DNA from: Chitinophagaceae bacterium
GTDB taxonomy: Bacteria > Bacteroidota > Bacteroidia > Chitinophagales > Chitinophagaceae
Direction of reading: 5' to 3'
Length of the DNA: 64,000 nt
Assembly (NCBI GenBank): GCA_947504605.1
Contig: CANNJE010000004.1
Span: forward strand, 1-64,000
Part shown: positions 33,001 through 42,421 of the stretch, in pieces
How positions within the stretch are numbered: the stretch's first letter is position 1
Layout of the letters: each line of letters opens with the position of its first letter
Made by a program: the position numbers and the translations under genes
The notes under the pieces: model-generated
What the model was told of the DNA's origin: nothing
The model's database searches: none
The model's input: only the letters and a program-made list of their open reading frames with translations

Positions 33001-35472
33001 TGTAAACGTAGCGTTGGTTCCTGCACAAACAGCCGTATTTGTTGGCTGGGTTGAAAACGCCGGAGCTGGAGGAAGGTCAAAAGCGGGGGTTTGGTCAACG
33101 GCACTGAAAGAAGAACCCTGAAGTGCACTGTATCCCATTCCTCTTTTAGCAAAGGCTGCCCAAATAGTACAAATATGAGCTCCTCCATATAAATTCTGAT
33201 CTGCGGTTAATATCGCATTTCTTGCATCAATAAACCCTGGGCTACAAGGCTGAGTTCTCATACCTTCTACCACTAATTTTAATGCAATGCTGTTTCCACC
33301 TACACCTGTGGCATTAAACAAATTGTTATTGATACCATTTTGCTGAATAAGCCCCCATGTCATTTCCCATAAAGCAGCACACCATACTTCACCTGTATTG
33401 TGAACTTCTGTTCCGATAGGTGCAACGCCCATATTGGCGTAAGTAAGTGGGTTTACTGCAAGATTGGTAGAATATGGATAGTTACGTATTCCAGCACCGG
33501 TAGCAGTCTCGCCCCATGCATATGTACCTACAGCGCGGGCTAAAGCTCCGTCGGCTGCAGTAGCGGTACCCCAATTGGTAGTCATCATTAAAGCCATATA
33601 GTCACTCCATCCTTCGCCACCCTGTTCTGCATTTTGAAGACAGGTCGTAACAGAAGGACCGCCCGTTAAGCGGTTTGAAATACCATGGCCATATTCATGT
33701 GCAACGATACCATTATCTATATCACCATCTAATTTAACACCACCATTTAATGTAGCATTTACACCAGTAGCCAATTGAGCTGCTATCAATGCACCTGTTA
33801 CGTCAGTTACCATAACAGCGGGAATGGTAATGGTATTGTCTGGTCCGCCACCCATAATAATTGGAGCGCCGGCTACATTGTTTACCATAATTATACCCAC
33901 GGCTCCAGCAGCCTGTGCTGCTAATGCCTTCACCGTAAAATTACAGGCACCTCTGTTTATTAAAGCTATTTTACCAGTTACACTGTTGGTTGATGCACCA
34001 GTACATGCTTCATGTGTTCCTCCTGCTGCATCATTGTAGTAAACTACCTGTGCGGTTACTGGGCCAATAACAGAAAGTTGATTTGCTGTGCTAAAATTAC
34101 TTTCAACAGCAGTATAAGTACCGGCAATTGTGCCAGGTGCATTTACTACAACATTGGTTGAAGTTGGTGCCGCATCCCAAAGAAACATTTGCATTCTTGG
34201 TCTAGAACCATCTGTAGGGGTAGAAAAATTGGCATTATTGGTACTTAAGCCGTCCTGAGCTTCTGCCTGAACGTAATCATTTCCATTTCCACCTCTTCCT
34301 ATATTATCTGTTTGAAAATTTCCTGATACTTCATTAAAGCCATACTGGTAAAATACATCATGCATTAAATTGTTCCAGTAAAAGAGGTTGGTTACTGCAA
34401 ATTTTTTGTTTACAACAGCTGATGGCTGTTGAGTAAATATGGGAGTTTGTGTAAAACTTAAACCAGGAATGGCAGACGTAGAAGTATCAGGCCAGTTGTT
34501 GGTTGAATTGGGTGTATTTAGATTTGATACATCGAGGTATGCAAAAACGTTGTTTCCTCTTGTAATATTATAATTGTTTGTACCATCAAAATGCCAGCCA
34601 TTGGAGGTAGCATTGTTTCCCGCACCAGATAATAGCCATGGGTTATTTACTACTGCAACAGCGCCAAAATTAGGGCTTTCTATAGGATAAGGAACTACCC
34701 TGTAATCACCTGTGGTTACTGTTGGGGGAGGTGGATTAAAGAAAAATTTATTATTTAATTTTACTTCTTTTGTACCGCTATTTTCTTTACTGCCAAATAA
34801 AGCAAGAAAGTCATCGTTGTGATTGTTTTTGCCTTCATAAACGGTCAGGTTTACCTTACCAATGATGGCGCCGTTTGAAGCATCAACCTGCATATTCCAC
34901 CAGTCTGATTTTCCTTTTGGGACTACCTGTATCTGCCAGGCCAGTTTTATCCATTTTTCATGTCCATTTTCTACTGGTACCCAAATTAGTTCAGCTGTAA
35001 TATTTTCAGTTACAGCATTGGTCTTACCAAAATCGAGTTTGTTACCATTTTCTGAGGAAGTAGGATTAGATAAAGATCCTGGTACAGAAATTTTTGCTTC
35101 AACAAATGCAGCTCTTATTGCGGACATCGCATTTAGCGATGGCAGGGCAGATCTTTGTTGTGTCATTGAATCCATTGCGGGTAAAAAAGCGCCAGTATTG
35201 GAAACGACCTTTTCGTTTTTAAAAGCAAGCACTAGCATTTGGTTATACACGGGCAGGCCTTTATAGGTTTGCAAAAGATAAACCATTTGCGTACCAGCCA
35301 TTTCGTTGTAATAAGTGCTGCTGAGTTTAAAGTTATTTAACTGGTCCTGCGACAAGCCAATAGCAGCACTGTTTTTACTTACAAGTTGAAAAGCCAGACT
35401 GTTTTTGTCATTTTGTGCATTTGAAAATGCTACACAGCATAACAAAGTAATGAAGAGAAGAATTTTTTTCAT
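30004..35472 (-). CDS. giant secreted M36 (fungalysin-type) metallopeptidase with Ig-like repeats and T9SS sorting domain
   Basis: A 1822-residue secreted zinc peptidase. Order of parts: signal peptide (1-19), an N-terminal propeptide-like region (about 20-210), the M36 catalytic domain with H592-E-Y-G-H and the third ligand in GEGWSDY (near 620), a protease-associated (PA) domain inserted before the active site (about 455-585), nine tandem Ig-like repeats of about 88 residues (about 800-1600), and a T9SS type A sorting domain that begins NQLFVYPNPSAGQF. Each repeat has a Cys near its start and one in its YRCVV strand, which would form the Ig disulfide. It should be exported by Sec, then crossed over the outer membrane by T9SS and released or anchored. 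It is a paralogue of the next gene and lies inside the split atp cluster. Confidence 0.92.
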   Translation of the reverse strand: MKKILLFITLLCCVAFSNAQNDKNSLAFQLVSKNSAAIGLSQDQLNNFKLSSTYYNEMAGTQMVYLLQTYKGLPVYNQMLVLAFKNEKVVSNTGAFLPAMDSMTQQRSALPSLNAMSAIRAAFVEAKISVPGSLSNPTSSENGNKLDFGKTNAVTENITAELIWVPVENGHEKWIKLAWQIQVVPKGKSDWWNMQVDASNGAIIGKVNLTVYEGKNNHNDDFLALFGSKENSGTKEVKLNNKFFFNPPPPTVTTGDYRVVPYPIESPNFGAVAVVNNPWLLSGAGNNATSNGWHFDGTNNYNITRGNNVFAYLDVSNLNTPNSTNNWPDTSTSAIPGLSFTQTPIFTQQPSAVVNKKFAVTNLFYWNNLMHDVFYQYGFNEVSGNFQTDNIGRGGNGNDYVQAEAQDGLSTNNANFSTPTDGSRPRMQMFLWDAAPTSTNVVVNAPGTIAGTYTAVESNFSTANQLSVIGPVTAQVVYYNDAAGGTHEACTGASTNSVTGKIALINRGACNFTVKALAAQAAGAVGIIMVNNVAGAPIIMGGGPDNTITIPAVMVTDVTGALIAAQLATGVNATLNGGVKLDGDIDNGIVAHEYGHGISNRLTGGPSVTTCLQNAEQGGEGWSDYMALMMTTNWGTATAADGALARAVGTYAWGETATGAGIRNYPYSTNLAVNPLTYANMGVAPIGTEVHNTGEVWCAALWEMTWGLIQQNGINNNLFNATGVGGNSIALKLVVEGMRTQPCSPGFIDARNAILTADQNLYGGAHICTIWAAFAKRGMGYSALQGSSFSAVDQTPAFDLPPAPAFSTQPTNTAVCAGTNATFTATASAYNLTYNWQVSTNGGTSWSNVSPTVTTATLTLTAVTGAMNNNLYRCVITGGCPNSSVNSNAVLLTVNTSAPVISSQPANTSACVGTNATFNITATGTNTYNWQVSTDGGTIWNNVSPVVTTTTLTLTAVTSGMNNNQYRCVVTGGCPSANFNSSPATLTITTGGISVTGQPANTSACAGNNAAFAVTATGTSLTYNWQVSTDGGVTWSTTSPAATTATLTLSAVTTGMNNNQYRCVVNGPGACTPAGLTSGSATLTVNSAIAISAQPVNASVCTGNNATFSVTVTGTNPTYNWQVSTDGGSTWNNTSPAVTTATLTQTSVTAGMNNYQYRCVVAGTCTAVGFNSNTATLTINTPASVTSQPANTATCIGSNASFSVTASGSGLSYNWQVSTDGGTTWNNTAPAVTTATLTLTAVTTGMNNNQYRCVVSIVCNPVGVNSNPATLTVNAAPAITSQPANTAVCAGANASFCVTATGFNPTYQWQVSTTGCTGTWTNVTGATASCLSLTAVTASMNNNNYRCVVSGTCTPAVTSACVTLTVNTAATITAQPVNTTGCTAGSATFSTTSTGTGLSYNWQVSTDAGATWNNVSPAVTTATLTLTGLTAGMNNYQYRVAVTGTCTPAGINSTVATLSINSVVTIASQPANTALCAGANASFTATASGTGLTQQWQVSTDGGTTWTNIAGATSATLTLNAVTTSMNNNKYRVVYNGTCTTNLNSTAATLTVNTSANILTQPVNTAVCRGSNTTISVTATGSTITYQWQVSINGSVFANLVDAAPYAGVTTATLSISNANMAMNGYVYRVIVSGIPCGAVISSPVTLRVNELPGLVLAASEYNRILPSLPTTLYTTISPVGNYTYKWFKNAFQLTGVLSDKLPIDIDGFGQYIVIATDVNGCSVQSNTVSINDSVSNQLFVYPNPSAGQFQVRYYSSNNTLLERTLSVYDGKGAKVYSKQYSISRTYDRMDVNLINMQSGIYTVDLRDNKGNRIATGSVIIQ
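30520..33060 (-). repeat. tandem Ig-like coding repeats (nine units of about 265 bp)
   Basis: Nine consecutive units within the larger M36 gene share both protein motifs (QPxNT, a Cys, WQVSTDGG, TLTLTAVT, MNNNQYRC) and long near-identical stretches of DNA, such as the segments coding for the TWQVS and MNNNQYR parts. The high DNA identity suggests recent duplication or gene conversion and makes copy-number change likely. Exact boundaries were set by eye from the recurring motifs. Confidence 0.8.
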
Positions 35473-35671
35473 AAAATCCTGGTTAATGATTTAGAATAAT
35501 TAAATAAATAATTGATTTTTGATAGAGTCGTCTTGCAGTTTTTTTTCGTTTCAACATTATGAAAGCGGTAAGAAACTTTTATAAAACTTATTATGGGCAA
35601 AAAGTACATCTTTTTTTTTATTGAATTGCAAATTTTGAAAGAATAAGAAATAAAATAAGCTTAAACCCCTA

Positions 35672-35700
35672 CAAAAAAGCCGGCTCCATGGAGCCGGCTT
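35672..35700 (-). terminator. terminator after the second M36 peptidase gene
   Basis: A 24-bp perfect palindrome at 35677-35700, with a GC-rich core, is followed on the minus strand by a T-run. It lies 22 bases downstream of the stop at 35722 and separates the two peptidase genes into independent units. Confidence 0.9.
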
Positions 35701-35721
35701 AGAACAAATATTATTTTTTTA

Positions 35722-38700
35722 TTATTGAATTATAACAGAACCTGAAGCAATTCGTTTTCCTTTGCTATCTCTGAGGTCAACAGTATAAATACCAGATTGT
35801 GCATTTGTTAATGTAACATCCATCCTGTCATAAGTGCGGCTAATAGTATATTTTTTGGCATATATTTTTGCACCCTTTGCATCATAAACCGTTAATGTCC
35901 TTTCTTCGGTACTATTGTTTGGGCTAAAATACCTAACCTGGAACTGTCCGTTATTCGGATTAGAATATATAAATAACTGGTTACTTGCAGAATCACTAAC
36001 CGCTACCAGGTTTGAACTTACCCTACAGCCATTAGCATCGGTAACAGTTACAGAATAATTACCCAGTTTGTCTACATCAACTGGATAGCTGCTGCCAGCG
36101 ACACCATTAACCAGAAAATTGTTTTTAAACCACTGGTAGGTATAATTTCCTACCGGACTTACAGTTGTATAAAGAGTAGTAGGTACAGCAGGTGTAATTC
36201 TGTTATACTCTGCGGCAGCCAAAACCACTGCAGGTAAAAGATTGGCAATCAAAGATGCCGTATTGGAAACCACTGTTCCGCATGGTGGCCCTGAAACCAA
36301 TACTCGGTATGCGTAGCCATTCATTACAGCTATTATACCTGTAACGGTAAGCGAAGAAGAAGTAACGCCTGAATAAATACTGCTGTTGCTAAGGTTTATA
36401 AATGCTCCACCATTTACACTTAACTGCCATTGATACGTAAGCGCAGTTCCTGTGGCGGCTACACTGAAACTTGTTGAAGTTCCTACACAAGCGGTAACAC
36501 TGGCAGGGTGTGAGCTGATGGTGACAGGGGTATTTACATTAAGCACAGCTGCAGGTGATGCAAGATCTACTGTGCAGGTGCCATTAATTACTACCCGGTA
36601 TTGAAAACCATTGGCAGAAAGACTTACTCCGCTAAGGTTTAATGTAGCATTAATTGCACCAGGGATATTGCTAAAACTAACACCTGCATTGTTGCTAAGT
36701 TGCCATTGGTAACTTAGGTTGCTGCCGTTAACTACTACACTAAATGAGGCATTGTTGCCAGGACAAATGGTTACAGAAGCGGGCGCTGTAGTAAAGCTGG
36801 CAGGGTTTGTTATACTAAGGGTTGCAGCATTCGAGTTGGTGCCGATAGGCCCACAACTAAAAACAACAGCACGGTATTGGTTGTTATTCATACCAGCTGT
36901 AACACCAGTAATATTTAATGTTGATCCGGTAGCAGCTGCTATATTAGTGAAACTTGTACCAGCATTTGTGCTTACCTGCCATTGATAAGTGAGGGAGGTT
37001 CCTGAAGCAGTTACGCTAAAGGAAGTATTGCCATTTAAACATACACTTGTATTTACCGGCTGTGCAGTAACAGTTGCAGCATCTGATACTGTAAGAATAG
37101 CGCCGGTTGATGTTACAGAAGATGGGCATGCATTGCTCACTACTACTCTGTAACGATTGTTATTCATACCAATAGTAACAGCTGTGAGGTTTAGGGTTGA
37201 ACTGGTTGCTCCTGAAATATTGCTATAAGTTAAACCACCATCAGTACTTACTTGCCATTGGTAGGCGACAGTAGTGCCAGTTGCTGTTACACTGAACGAA
37301 GTATTTGAAGCAGCGCATACATTTGTATTGGCAGGCTGTGTTGTTATAGTAGCTTGTGTGCATCCTGCATTTTGAATAATGGTTGTTACTGTATCTTTTA
37401 TATTAACCCTTACGCCTGAAGCGTTAAATAAATTTGAACGCATATTTACCACAGCTTTTGACAGTAAGAGGATATCATCTATATACCATCCTGTAACCGC
37501 AGTATTATCATCCGACCCCATTCTGAAACGAAACAATGCATTTTGATTGGCATATGGCAAAAGCGAAATAGTTGTTTTAATAAAACCATTGCTATTACCA
37601 GTAAAAGCAGATCTTCCTCCTAATGGATTATTGCTTCCGGTACCCATACTTCCATTGTATCCGTTTTGGGTCATATTTGCCCCAAGATCAGACCATGTAG
37701 CGCCACCATTTGGACTTATTTCAACAAGGCCACCATCCCATCCATCTTCCGTATTATAGTTGTGCCAGAAGGTAAGTGTAGGAGGCGCAGCTCCCAATGC
37801 TATTGAGGTATTGGTTGCAATTGAGAAATCAGATATGCCTGTAGAATTTACTCCAAAAAATGCATTGGGAGCACTTTGGCTTTGTGCAGATGATACTGTA
37901 AAATTGGTTGTATTAACAGAAGCTGTTGTCCATATAGAAGGAATACTTGTAGTTAATACTTTTTCGTCAATCAGGTTAGTTGGAGGATACCAGCTGCCAT
38001 TGTTTACCTGAACTGTGAAAGTATAATTTTGTGTTTGTCCCGCAGCAAGGTTTACCGGAAAGCTTACTACCCTTGTTGCAGCATTATAGGTACCGCCTGA
38101 AACATAGGTAACATTCGATGGTAAAGTATCGGTAAGCAAGTAGTTGCTAAGCCCATTACAAGTACCTGCAGATACACTATTGTTGTAAGTAATATTAAGC
38201 CCTTCCAATTGCTGAGTAACATTTTGGGTAAGGGTTAAAATACTTTCTACAGTTGAAAATCCAGGAATCTGATCTGTAGTGCTGTTCGCTGATCCCTGAA
38301 CTGCATCAAAGCCCATTCCTCTTCTAGCAAATGCCTGCATAATTGCACATCTGTAAGTGCCTCCATAAAGGATTTGATCTGCCTGAAGAATACCATTTCT
38401 GCCATCGATAAAACCTGAATTACATACTTGTAATTTTAAACCTTCAGTTACTAGTTTTAGGGCAATACTATTACCTCCAGAGCTGGCTCCGTTAAAAATA
38501 TTGGGGTTAATGCTGCCCACCTGATTAATAATATTCCAGGTCATATCCCAAAGTGCTGCACACCATAATTCACCTCTTGAGTGTTGTGCACCTGCGCCCG
38601 GGATGGTTGTTGCATATACCTTGTTGTTTACTACAAAATTGGTACAATATCGCTGGCTGCGTATACCCAAACCTGAAGGGGCTTGACCTATAGCATATGT

Positions 38701-40218
38701 ACCTATTCCTCTCGGTTTATTAAAACCATCAGTAAGTAATGAATTTGCCCAATCCTGTGTGGCCATTAATGCATAATAATCACTCCATCCTTCACCCATC
38801 TGTTCTGCATTAGACACACAACCTGCCTGTGCAGGGCCTCCCGCTAAGCGGTTACTGATACCATGTGCGAACTCATGTACAATAACCCCATTATCAACAT
38901 CACCATCTTTTTGAGGAGAACCATTCCATAGGTACATTTGCATTACACCGCTTCCGCCATCTGCAGGGGTTGAAAAATTAGCATTATTTGTACCGCTGCC
39001 ATCCTGTGCCTCTGCTTTTACATGGTCATTTCCTGCCCCACCACGGCCCTGATTATTAGCCTGAAAGTTGCCGGACACTTCATCAAAACCATACTGGTAA
39101 ACCAGATCGTGAATGATGTTGTTCCAGTAAAAAAGATTGGTAATATTAAATTGCTGGTTTTGAACTGGAGTTGTTTGAGTTGGAGCTACCGTAAAATCGG
39201 GTACAAAGTCAAAAGTAAGCGGATCGGGGGTTGTAGTACTTTGTGCTGATCTTGTTGGATCTCCTGCATTAGCATTAGTTCTGTCATGGTATGCCCACAC
39301 ATTATTACCACGAGTATAAGTCCAGTCTGTGGTACCATTGCTATGCCATTTTAGAGAAGTCGCATTTCCAGGAGCAAGTGTCCATGGATTGGTAACAAGA
39401 TTAGGAGTTCCACCTGTATGCAAAGGTGCTTCTGCCGGAAACGGTACAACTCTATACGATGCACCATTTACAATACTTGGGCTGAAGTTGGCCGATTTGT
39501 CGAAATTGACATTGTAAAAACCAGTTAATTTGTCCAAATTATTGGCGCATTCTGTTTGATGCAGATGGTTTTTAGCACCATCAAAATTACAGTACACGGT
39601 AAGGTTTATTTCATTGATAATTTCATTGCTGTTGGCATCTATACTGATAAGCCAATAATCTGAAGTTGCAGCAGGAACAAGGTATACCTGCCATGCTAGC
39701 TTTATTGATCTTCCATCATTGATTGGCACCCATAGAAGTTCTGCAGTAATATTTTCTTTGCAGATTTCCCCTTTGCCAAAGTCTAATTTCCAGTTACTAT
39801 TAGCAGCTTTATTAACAAGAGGCTGATTGCTTATGATTTTTTTATCAGCCATGGCTGTGCGTACAGCTATTTCAGCAGATATGGCGGGGTTGATACCAGC
39901 CATTTTACTTAATTTTTCAATGCCTTTAATTCTTTGGCCTGCAGCAGATACCAATGTGCCGTTTTTGAAGGCAAGTGATTGTATCAGATTTAATACAGGG
40001 AGGCCCTTGTAGCTTTGCTGTAAATATATCATCTGCGTACCCGCGGTAGCATTGAAGTAGGCATTGGAAACAATAGAATTGTCAAGATCTTCATTGGTTA
40101 ACCCGATGGCGTTTTTATTGCCGGAAACCAATTTTAGGGCTGCGGATTTATCAATGTCCTGAGAATTTGCTGCCAGAACTGCAGAAAAGAACATTAAAGA
40201 AAGTAAAATTTTCTTCAT
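35722..40218 (-). CDS. secreted M36 metallopeptidase with Ig-like repeats and T9SS sorting domain
   Basis: A 1498-residue paralogue of the neighbouring peptidase. Order of parts: signal peptide (1-19), propeptide-like region, M36 catalytic domain with H448-E-F-A-H and GEGWSDY shortly after, a conserved-repeat-like segment (about 650-740), a carbohydrate-binding-like or MAM-like beta-sandwich (about 760-930) with WHNYNTEDGWDGGLVEIS, four Ig-like repeats, and a T9SS type A sorting domain. The inserted PA domain of the neighbour is absent. I chose the ATG at 40218 because MKKILLSLMFFSAV is a proper signal peptide; the frame runs ten residues further upstream. It is transcribed away from atpA and ends in its own terminator. 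Confidence 0.92.
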   Translation of the reverse strand: MKKILLSLMFFSAVLAANSQDIDKSAALKLVSGNKNAIGLTNEDLDNSIVSNAYFNATAGTQMIYLQQSYKGLPVLNLIQSLAFKNGTLVSAAGQRIKGIEKLSKMAGINPAISAEIAVRTAMADKKIISNQPLVNKAANSNWKLDFGKGEICKENITAELLWVPINDGRSIKLAWQVYLVPAATSDYWLISIDANSNEIINEINLTVYCNFDGAKNHLHQTECANNLDKLTGFYNVNFDKSANFSPSIVNGASYRVVPFPAEAPLHTGGTPNLVTNPWTLAPGNATSLKWHSNGTTDWTYTRGNNVWAYHDRTNANAGDPTRSAQSTTTPDPLTFDFVPDFTVAPTQTTPVQNQQFNITNLFYWNNIIHDLVYQYGFDEVSGNFQANNQGRGGAGNDHVKAEAQDGSGTNNANFSTPADGGSGVMQMYLWNGSPQKDGDVDNGVIVHEFAHGISNRLAGGPAQAGCVSNAEQMGEGWSDYYALMATQDWANSLLTDGFNKPRGIGTYAIGQAPSGLGIRSQRYCTNFVVNNKVYATTIPGAGAQHSRGELWCAALWDMTWNIINQVGSINPNIFNGASSGGNSIALKLVTEGLKLQVCNSGFIDGRNGILQADQILYGGTYRCAIMQAFARRGMGFDAVQGSANSTTDQIPGFSTVESILTLTQNVTQQLEGLNITYNNSVSAGTCNGLSNYLLTDTLPSNVTYVSGGTYNAATRVVSFPVNLAAGQTQNYTFTVQVNNGSWYPPTNLIDEKVLTTSIPSIWTTASVNTTNFTVSSAQSQSAPNAFFGVNSTGISDFSIATNTSIALGAAPPTLTFWHNYNTEDGWDGGLVEISPNGGATWSDLGANMTQNGYNGSMGTGSNNPLGGRSAFTGNSNGFIKTTISLLPYANQNALFRFRMGSDDNTAVTGWYIDDILLLSKAVVNMRSNLFNASGVRVNIKDTVTTIIQNAGCTQATITTQPANTNVCAASNTSFSVTATGTTVAYQWQVSTDGGLTYSNISGATSSTLNLTAVTIGMNNNRYRVVVSNACPSSVTSTGAILTVSDAATVTAQPVNTSVCLNGNTSFSVTASGTSLTYQWQVSTNAGTSFTNIAAATGSTLNITGVTAGMNNNQYRAVVFSCGPIGTNSNAATLSITNPASFTTAPASVTICPGNNASFSVVVNGSNLSYQWQLSNNAGVSFSNIPGAINATLNLSGVSLSANGFQYRVVINGTCTVDLASPAAVLNVNTPVTISSHPASVTACVGTSTSFSVAATGTALTYQWQLSVNGGAFINLSNSSIYSGVTSSSLTVTGIIAVMNGYAYRVLVSGPPCGTVVSNTASLIANLLPAVVLAAAEYNRITPAVPTTLYTTVSPVGNYTYQWFKNNFLVNGVAGSSYPVDVDKLGNYSVTVTDANGCRVSSNLVAVSDSASNQLFIYSNPNNGQFQVRYFSPNNSTEERTLTVYDAKGAKIYAKKYTISRTYDRMDVTLTNAQSGIYTVDLRDSKGKRIASGSVIIQ

Positions 40219-40688
40219 CTTTTTTTGATTGAGTTTTACTCGGGGCATCAGATTACTATTGCGTATATTCTGTTTGACTCCTGAGAATGGAAAATGTTGT
40301 TTATTGATTTTGTAATACTAATAAAAAGTAGGTATTTGAATTTTGTAAAAATAATATTGATTGTTCATTTGTTTTACAAAGTGGAAAATTACAACATCTG
40401 TGTTTAATGTGTACATTTTATACAAGTTGCTTCTTATTTTTTTTAAATTTCACCGAAAAGAGCCTTATTTTATTAGCAAATTTAAATAGGAGTGAAAAAG
40501 TTTGAAAAAAATCCAATTTAGCGCCCTATATGCCCTGTTTTTTTTGCCATTCCAGTTATCATCTCTTACCTTTGCAGCCTTAAAAATAGATGCCCAAAGC
40601 TGAAAATGTATAAAAGCAACCCCAAAATTTTTTGGAATGCTTGTAAACAAAGGTTTTCAGCCGGCCTAATCAATAAATACAATTTTTT
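40219..40688. other. divergent promoter region between the M36 peptidase and atpA
   Basis: A 470-base region with no supported gene. The right part holds a clear promoter for atpA. I see no good TAnnTTTG box on the minus strand for the peptidase. The sequence is A/T rich with homopolymer runs and has no convincing hairpin or insertion-sequence end. Confidence 0.6.
40543..40574 (+). promoter_or_regulatory. promoter of atpA
   Basis: TTTG at 40543-40546 and TACCTTTG at 40567-40574 are separated by 20 bases, a perfect match to the Bacteroidota promoter pattern. The predicted transcript starts near 40581, giving a leader of about 108 bases before the atpA ATG. This shows how atpA can be expressed without the rest of the cluster. 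Confidence 0.75.
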
Positions 40689-42266
40689 ATGGTAGAAATT
40701 AAACCAGATGAAATTTCGGCGATCCTTCGCCAGCAGCTAAGCAACTTTAATGCTTCTGCCGATTTGGAAGAAGTAGGTACTGTATTGCAGGTGGGTGATG
40801 GTATTGCCCGTGTTTATGGTTTAAATAATGTACGTTCCGGAGAACTGGTTGAGTTTGATAATGGGGTAAAAGCCATTGCATTGAACCTAGAGGAAGACAA
40901 TGTGGGTGTAGTATTGATGGGCGACAGTAGCGAAATTAAAGAAGGTGCCAAAGTAAAACGCACCAACCAGATTGCTTCTATTAAAGTAGGAGAAGGTATG
41001 TGCGGAAGGGTTATTAATACTCTGGGCGAACCAATAGATGGAAAAGGACCGTTGCAAGGTGAGTTATATGAAATGCCTCTAGAGCGTAAAGCACCGGGTG
41101 TTATTTTTCGTGAGCCAGTAAAAGAGCCGCTTCAAACAGGTATCAAAGCAATTGATGCGATGATTCCTATTGGTCGTGGACAACGTGAGTTGATTATTGG
41201 TGATCGCCAGACGGGTAAAACTGCTATTGCTGTTGATACCATCATCAATCAAAAAGAATTTTACGAAGCAGGAAAACCTGTTTATTGTATATATGTTGCA
41301 ATTGGTCAGAAAGCTTCTACTATTGCAGGCATCATGAAAACATTGGAAGAGCACGGCGCTATGGTTTATACTACCATTGTTGCAGCTTCTGCATCAGAAC
41401 CTGCTCCATTACAATTTTACGCACCATTTGCGGGAGCTGCGATTGGAGAATTCTTTAGAGATACCGGTAGGCCTGCTTTGATCATTTATGATGATCTTTC
41501 AAAACAAGCGGTAGCTTATCGTGAGGTTTCATTGTTGCTTCGTCGTCCGCCAGGCCGTGAAGCATATCCTGGTGATGTATTCTATTTGCACAGTCGTTTA
41601 CTGGAAAGAGCTGCAAAAGTGGTTTCTAAAGATGAAATCGCCAGACAAATGAATGATCTCCCTGAATCTATTAAACATTTGGTAAAAGGTGGTGGATCTT
41701 TAACTGCATTGCCTATTATTGAAACACAGGCAGGTGACGTATCTGCTTATATTCCAACCAACGTAATTTCTATCACTGATGGACAGATCTTTTTGGAGGG
41801 TAACTTGTTTAACGCAGGTATCCGTCCAGCGATCAACGTAGGTATTTCGGTAAGCCGTGTGGGTGGTAATGCACAGATCAAATCCATGAAAAAAGTAGCA
41901 GGTACTTTAAAATTAGATCAGGCACTTTACCGGGAGTTGGAAGCCTTCTCTAAATTTGGTGGTGATCTGGATGCTGCTACTAAAAACGTTATTGACAAAG
42001 GCGCCCGTAACGTGGAAATCTTGAAGCAATTACAATACTCTCCAATGTCTGTAGAAAAGCAGGTAGCTATTATTTATTTAGGTACACAAGGATTGTTAAA
42101 AGATGTTGCAGTAAAAAATGTAAAAGCATTTGAAGAACATTTCTTATTGGAGATGGACAACAAATATCCTGAGGTATTGGCTGAATTTAAAAAAGGAAAT
42201 TTATCCGATGAAGGAATAAAGAAAATGGTTGAAATGGCCAATGGTTTGATTCCTCAATACAAATAA
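40689..42266 (+). CDS. atpA: ATP synthase F1 subunit alpha
   Basis: Subunit alpha forms the F1 hexamer with beta and carries the non-catalytic nucleotide sites. The 525 residues are full length, with the Walker [10 protein letters not shown], the [34 protein letters not shown] region (Walker B and the segment after it) and the C-terminal helical domain. The ATG at 40689 gives the expected [15 protein letters not shown] start. It has its own promoter and ends in a strong terminator, so it is a single-gene unit. atpG, normally the next gene, is not present. Confidence 0.97.
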   Translation: MVEIKPDEISAILRQQLSNFNASADLEEVGTVLQVGDGIARVYGLNNVRSGELVEFDNGVKAIALNLEEDNVGVVLMGDSSEIKEGAKVKRTNQIASIKVGEGMCGRVINTLGEPIDGKGPLQGELYEMPLERKAPGVIFREPVKEPLQTGIKAIDAMIPIGRGQRELIIGDRQTGKTAIAVDTIINQKEFYEAGKPVYCIYVAIGQKASTIAGIMKTLEEHGAMVYTTIVAASASEPAPLQFYAPFAGAAIGEFFRDTGRPALIIYDDLSKQAVAYREVSLLLRRPPGREAYPGDVFYLHSRLLERAAKVVSKDEIARQMNDLPESIKHLVKGGGSLTALPIIETQAGDVSAYIPTNVISITDGQIFLEGNLFNAGIRPAINVGISVSRVGGNAQIKSMKKVAGTLKLDQALYRELEAFSKFGGDLDAATKNVIDKGARNVEILKQLQYSPMSVEKQVAIIYLGTQGLLKDVAVKNVKAFEEHFLLEMDNKYPEVLAEFKKGNLSDEGIKKMVEMANGLIPQYK

Positions 42267-42291
42267 ATTACCTTTTATATAATACATTATT

Positions 42292-42321
42292 AAGAAGAGC
42301 GAGTGATCGCTCTTCTTTTTT
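42292..42321 (+). terminator. terminator after atpA
   Basis: An 11-bp perfect stem (42292-42302 with 42307-42317) with a GTGA loop, followed by a T-run. It lies 26 bases after the atpA stop and shows that no atpG is co-transcribed. Confidence 0.93.
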
Positions 42322-42421
42322 ATTTGCCTTACCTATCCTTTATTTTACTAAAATTGCTATTTTGGCAGAAATCATAAAAGGAATGCTTTTTGCAATTTCA
42401 CACTAAAAATTATTAATTATT

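Noticed and set aside
30520-33060. Regularly spaced near-identical DNA segments that look like a CRISPR or satellite array
   Set aside because: They lie in one long open frame on the minus strand and code for Ig-like repeats of about 88 residues; the units are too long and the spacers too conserved for CRISPR.
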